Of a DNA stretch of 7,074 nucleotides, positions 5,164 to 7,074 are shown in pieces. The DNA comes from Litorimonas sp963922935. Lineage in GTDB: Bacteria > Pseudomonadota > Alphaproteobacteria > Caulobacterales > Maricaulaceae. A model generated the notes under the pieces. That model was not told the DNA's origin and ran no database searches. It was given only the letters and a program-made list of their open reading frames with translations. How positions within the stretch are numbered: the stretch's first letter is position 1; every line of letters starts with the position of its first letter. Both the position numbers and the translations under genes were made by a program. Where the stretch lies: the NCBI GenBank assembly GCA_963922935.1, contig CAWUKE010000118.1:1-7074 (forward strand). Direction: 5' to 3'.

Positions 5164-7074
5164 TCGACGACGCCGCCCGCCCCGACGCCCTTTCGCGGGG
5201 CCGGTCCCGTCTGGCGCGCTGGGGAAGGCCATCGCTTCGACGAAATAATCCTGAAAGCGCGGCTCCATGGCCGTTTCGATTTTGACGACATCGCGAACGG
5301 CCTCCCGCACGCGGGTTCGCGCGTCTTTATCGGTCAAACACATGGCCGCGCCCATACCTGCCGCATTGCCGACCGCGGTGATCGTCTCAGCCGACGCGAA
5401 AGGCACGATGCCGATTTCGGCGACATATTCAGGGTCCAAATGGGTACCAAACGCCCCGGCCAGCAACACTTCGTCAAAGGCCTCACACCCTAATTCTTCA
5501 GCCACCAGACGTGCGCCCGCGTATAGCGCCGCTTTGGCGAGCTGAACCGCCCGAATATCGGTCTGACGAAGCGTCATGTTACCAATCAAGCGATAGGTGC
5601 TAACGCCGCCGACCTCGGTAAAGCGATCCGGCGCGACATGGGGCTGAAAGCTGCCGGATTTATCGATCAAGCCCGCCCGCGCGAGTTCGACCATGACTTC
5701 GAAAATCGCGCTCCCGCAGAGGCCCGGAATGGCGTGATCGGCGAAGGTCTCCTCGGTAATCCAATCCTCATGACCAATGATTTTGATGCGGCAATCAAAG
5801 GTGGTCGGATCAATCCGTAAGCGCTCAATCGCGCCCTCTGTTGCGCGCACGCCGCAGCTGATTTCCGCGCCTTCAAGCGCTGGACCAGTCGGAGAGCTAG
5901 CGGCAGCAACTTTGTCATCATGCGTCAGAACGATTTCAGCATTCGTCCCAATATCGACGAGCAGACTGGAACGCTTAGCCATCCGGTCGATCTGCGTCAG
6001 ATAGGCTGCTGCCGTGTCTGCGCCCACATGACCGCCGATCAGCGGCAGGAGCGAGACACGCGCCTGTCGCGGCAGACCCAGATCCAACTGGTCGCCCGGC
6101 AAATCGAGCCAGTCTTTCACCGCCAGCGTAAACGGTGATTGCCCCAAGGGCGTGGGATCTACGCCTATTAACGTGTGATGCATGATCGGGTTTCCGACGG
6201 CGACAACTTCCAAAAGCTGGTCTGCTTCCGCCTCAACGGCTTGAAGCGCGTCCGAAAGCATCGTTTTCAACTGCTGCTGTATCGCGGCGCTCAGCTTCTC
6301 ACGCCCGTCTTCGTTCATCATGACATAGCTGACCCGGCTCATCACATCTTCGCCGAAGCGGATTTGCGGGTTCATGGCGGACGCTTGGTGCAAGAGCGCG
6401 CCACTGTTCAGATCATAGAGATAAAGCGCAACAGAGGTGGAGCCGATGTCAATCGCGGCCCCATAAAGCCCGTCCCGATCTGGCGACCAGATGTCGATCA
6501 CTTCGGCCTCATCACGGATGACAGCGGTGATGAGGCGATTATGTTCGGCCAGCAAGGGTTGGATTTTCAAGCTGACACGCGGCGCAACTCTCAGGTCGCC
6601 GCCGAGATGGTCAATCAGGCTTTCCGTGTCCGATAGATAAGCCTCTAAGGTCGGTTCAGGGAGTTCGACCATTTGCAGCCGTATTGGTGGGTTCAATGGA
6701 CCGGGTAAATCAAAAGCCGCTTTGCGGATCGCGCTTTCGCGGTGGCGGGCATGGGGCGGGATATCGACAACCGCATCGCCCATAACTTTGGCGCGGCACG
6801 ACAGACGAAAGCCTTCCATCATATCGCCGTCATGAATGGCCTTTTTCTCTGCCGGTTTGAGGCGGTCCAGAGCCTCCTCTTTGACGCTTAGACCAAACTT
6901 GGCGTGGTTCCCGACCTCCAGCGAACATTGACAGCGTTTGCAGATACCCGCCCCGCCGCAGATCGATTGAATATCCACGCCGGATCGCAAGGCGACATCG
7001 TAAACCGAATCACCTGCCCGCGCGGTCGTCTGAACCCCAGACGGGGTGAAGATAATTTTATGGCTAGCCGCGTC
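5158..7074 (-). CDS. 2Fe-2S/ASKHA-domain protein, RACo-like corrinoid-activation protein (5' end outside window)
   Basis: The reading frame is open from the stop at 5158 to the right edge, giving 638 visible residues with no ATG near the N-terminus, so the start lies beyond the window; the TTG at 6990 is internal to the ferredoxin domain. The visible protein opens with HKIIFTPSGVQ, typical of the family's N-terminal ferredoxin-like domain. Its 2Fe-2S ligands are probably C39, C45, C48 (C-x5-C-x2-C) and C93. A linker leads to an actin-like ATPase (ASKHA, DUF4445-type) domain with DIGSTS (209-214), VGNPIMHH (293-300), DIGTNAE (374-380), LAGAFG (538-543) and GNAAGMGA (569-576). Relatives such as RACo use ATP to drive electron transfer to an inactive Co(II) corrinoid protein, restoring Co(I) for methyl transfer. 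The plant-type 2Fe-2S domain at the N-terminus makes it closer to RACo than to RamA, which has C-terminal 4Fe-4S clusters. The C-terminus is an Arg/Gly tail (GRRGGRRRRA). The corrinoid substrate is not visible here. Confidence 0.92.
   Translation of the reverse strand, partial: DAASHKIIFTPSGVQTTARAGDSVYDVALRSGVDIQSICGGAGICKRCQCSLEVGNHAKFGLSVKEEALDRLKPAEKKAIHDGDMMEGFRLSCRAKVMGDAVVDIPPHARHRESAIRKAAFDLPGPLNPPIRLQMVELPEPTLEAYLSDTESLIDHLGGDLRVAPRVSLKIQPLLAEHNRLITAVIRDEAEVIDIWSPDRDGLYGAAIDIGSTSVALYLYDLNSGALLHQASAMNPQIRFGEDVMSRVSYVMMNEDGREKLSAAIQQQLKTMLSDALQAVEAEADQLLEVVAVGNPIMHHTLIGVDPTPLGQSPFTLAVKDWLDLPGDQLDLGLPRQARVSLLPLIGGHVGADTAAAYLTQIDRMAKRSSLLVDIGTNAEIVLTHDDKVAAASSPTGPALEGAEISCGVRATEGAIERLRIDPTTFDCRIKIIGHEDWITEETFADHAIPGLCGSAIFEVMVELARAGLIDKSGSFQPHVAPDRFTEVGGVSTYRLIGNMTLRQTDIRAVQLAKAALYAGARLVAEELGCEAFDEVLLAGAFGTHLDPEYVAEIGIVPFASAETITAVGNAAGMGAAMCLTDKDARTRVREAVRDVVKIETAMEPRFQDYFVEAMAFPSAPDGTGPAKGRRGGRRRRA

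Noticed and set aside
6175..6636. 153-codon open frame on the plus strand inside the ASKHA-domain gene
   Set aside because: The minus strand encodes conserved ASKHA motifs through this stretch, so the plus frame is a shadow.
6988..6990. TTG at 6990 as the start of the 2Fe-2S/ASKHA gene
   Set aside because: The frame stays open for another 28 codons to the edge, and these encode the first strands of the ferredoxin-like domain, so the TTG is an internal leucine.

Overview
The window looks like ordinary chromosome from an alphaproteobacterium, most likely near the Caulobacterales/Maricaulales/Hyphomonadaceae. Three things suggest this: the style of the PriA and transaldolase proteins, a RACo-like corrinoid-activation protein of a type common in marine alphaproteobacteria, and a textbook CtrA-type box (TTAA-N7-TTAAC) in front of one gene. 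I see no tRNA, rRNA, insertion sequence, CRISPR array or prophage gene.

Layout, left to right. Positions 1-1011 (+) encode an unrecognised protein with a large cytosolic part and two C-terminal membrane helices. Its frame is open to the window edge, so its true start may be missing. A good intrinsic terminator overlaps its stop codon. Positions 1124-1606 (+) encode a small unrecognised protein with one N-terminal membrane segment; it converges with priA across a 12-base gap that holds a hairpin. Positions 1619-3778 (-) encode the replication-restart helicase PriA, which keeps one zinc site but has lost three of the four ligands of the second. A short divergent spacer (3779-3839) separates priA from a small transaldolase of the TalC/FSA fold (3840-4490, +). 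After an 81-base spacer with the CtrA-like box comes a LysM lipoprotein (4572-5138, +). It converges with a long minus-strand gene (5158 to the right edge) for a 2Fe-2S/ASKHA-domain protein related to reductive activators of corrinoid proteins. The 5' end of that gene lies outside the window.

The genes do not form one pathway. PriA acts in chromosome replication, transaldolase in sugar-phosphate metabolism, the LysM lipoprotein in the envelope, and the ASKHA protein probably in B12-dependent methyl transfer, with partners expected beyond the right edge. The most useful leads are the cell-cycle-type operator in front of the LysM lipoprotein, the reduced zinc-binding region of PriA, and the two unrecognised membrane proteins at the left end. 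I found no convincing evidence of a wholly new multi-gene system here.
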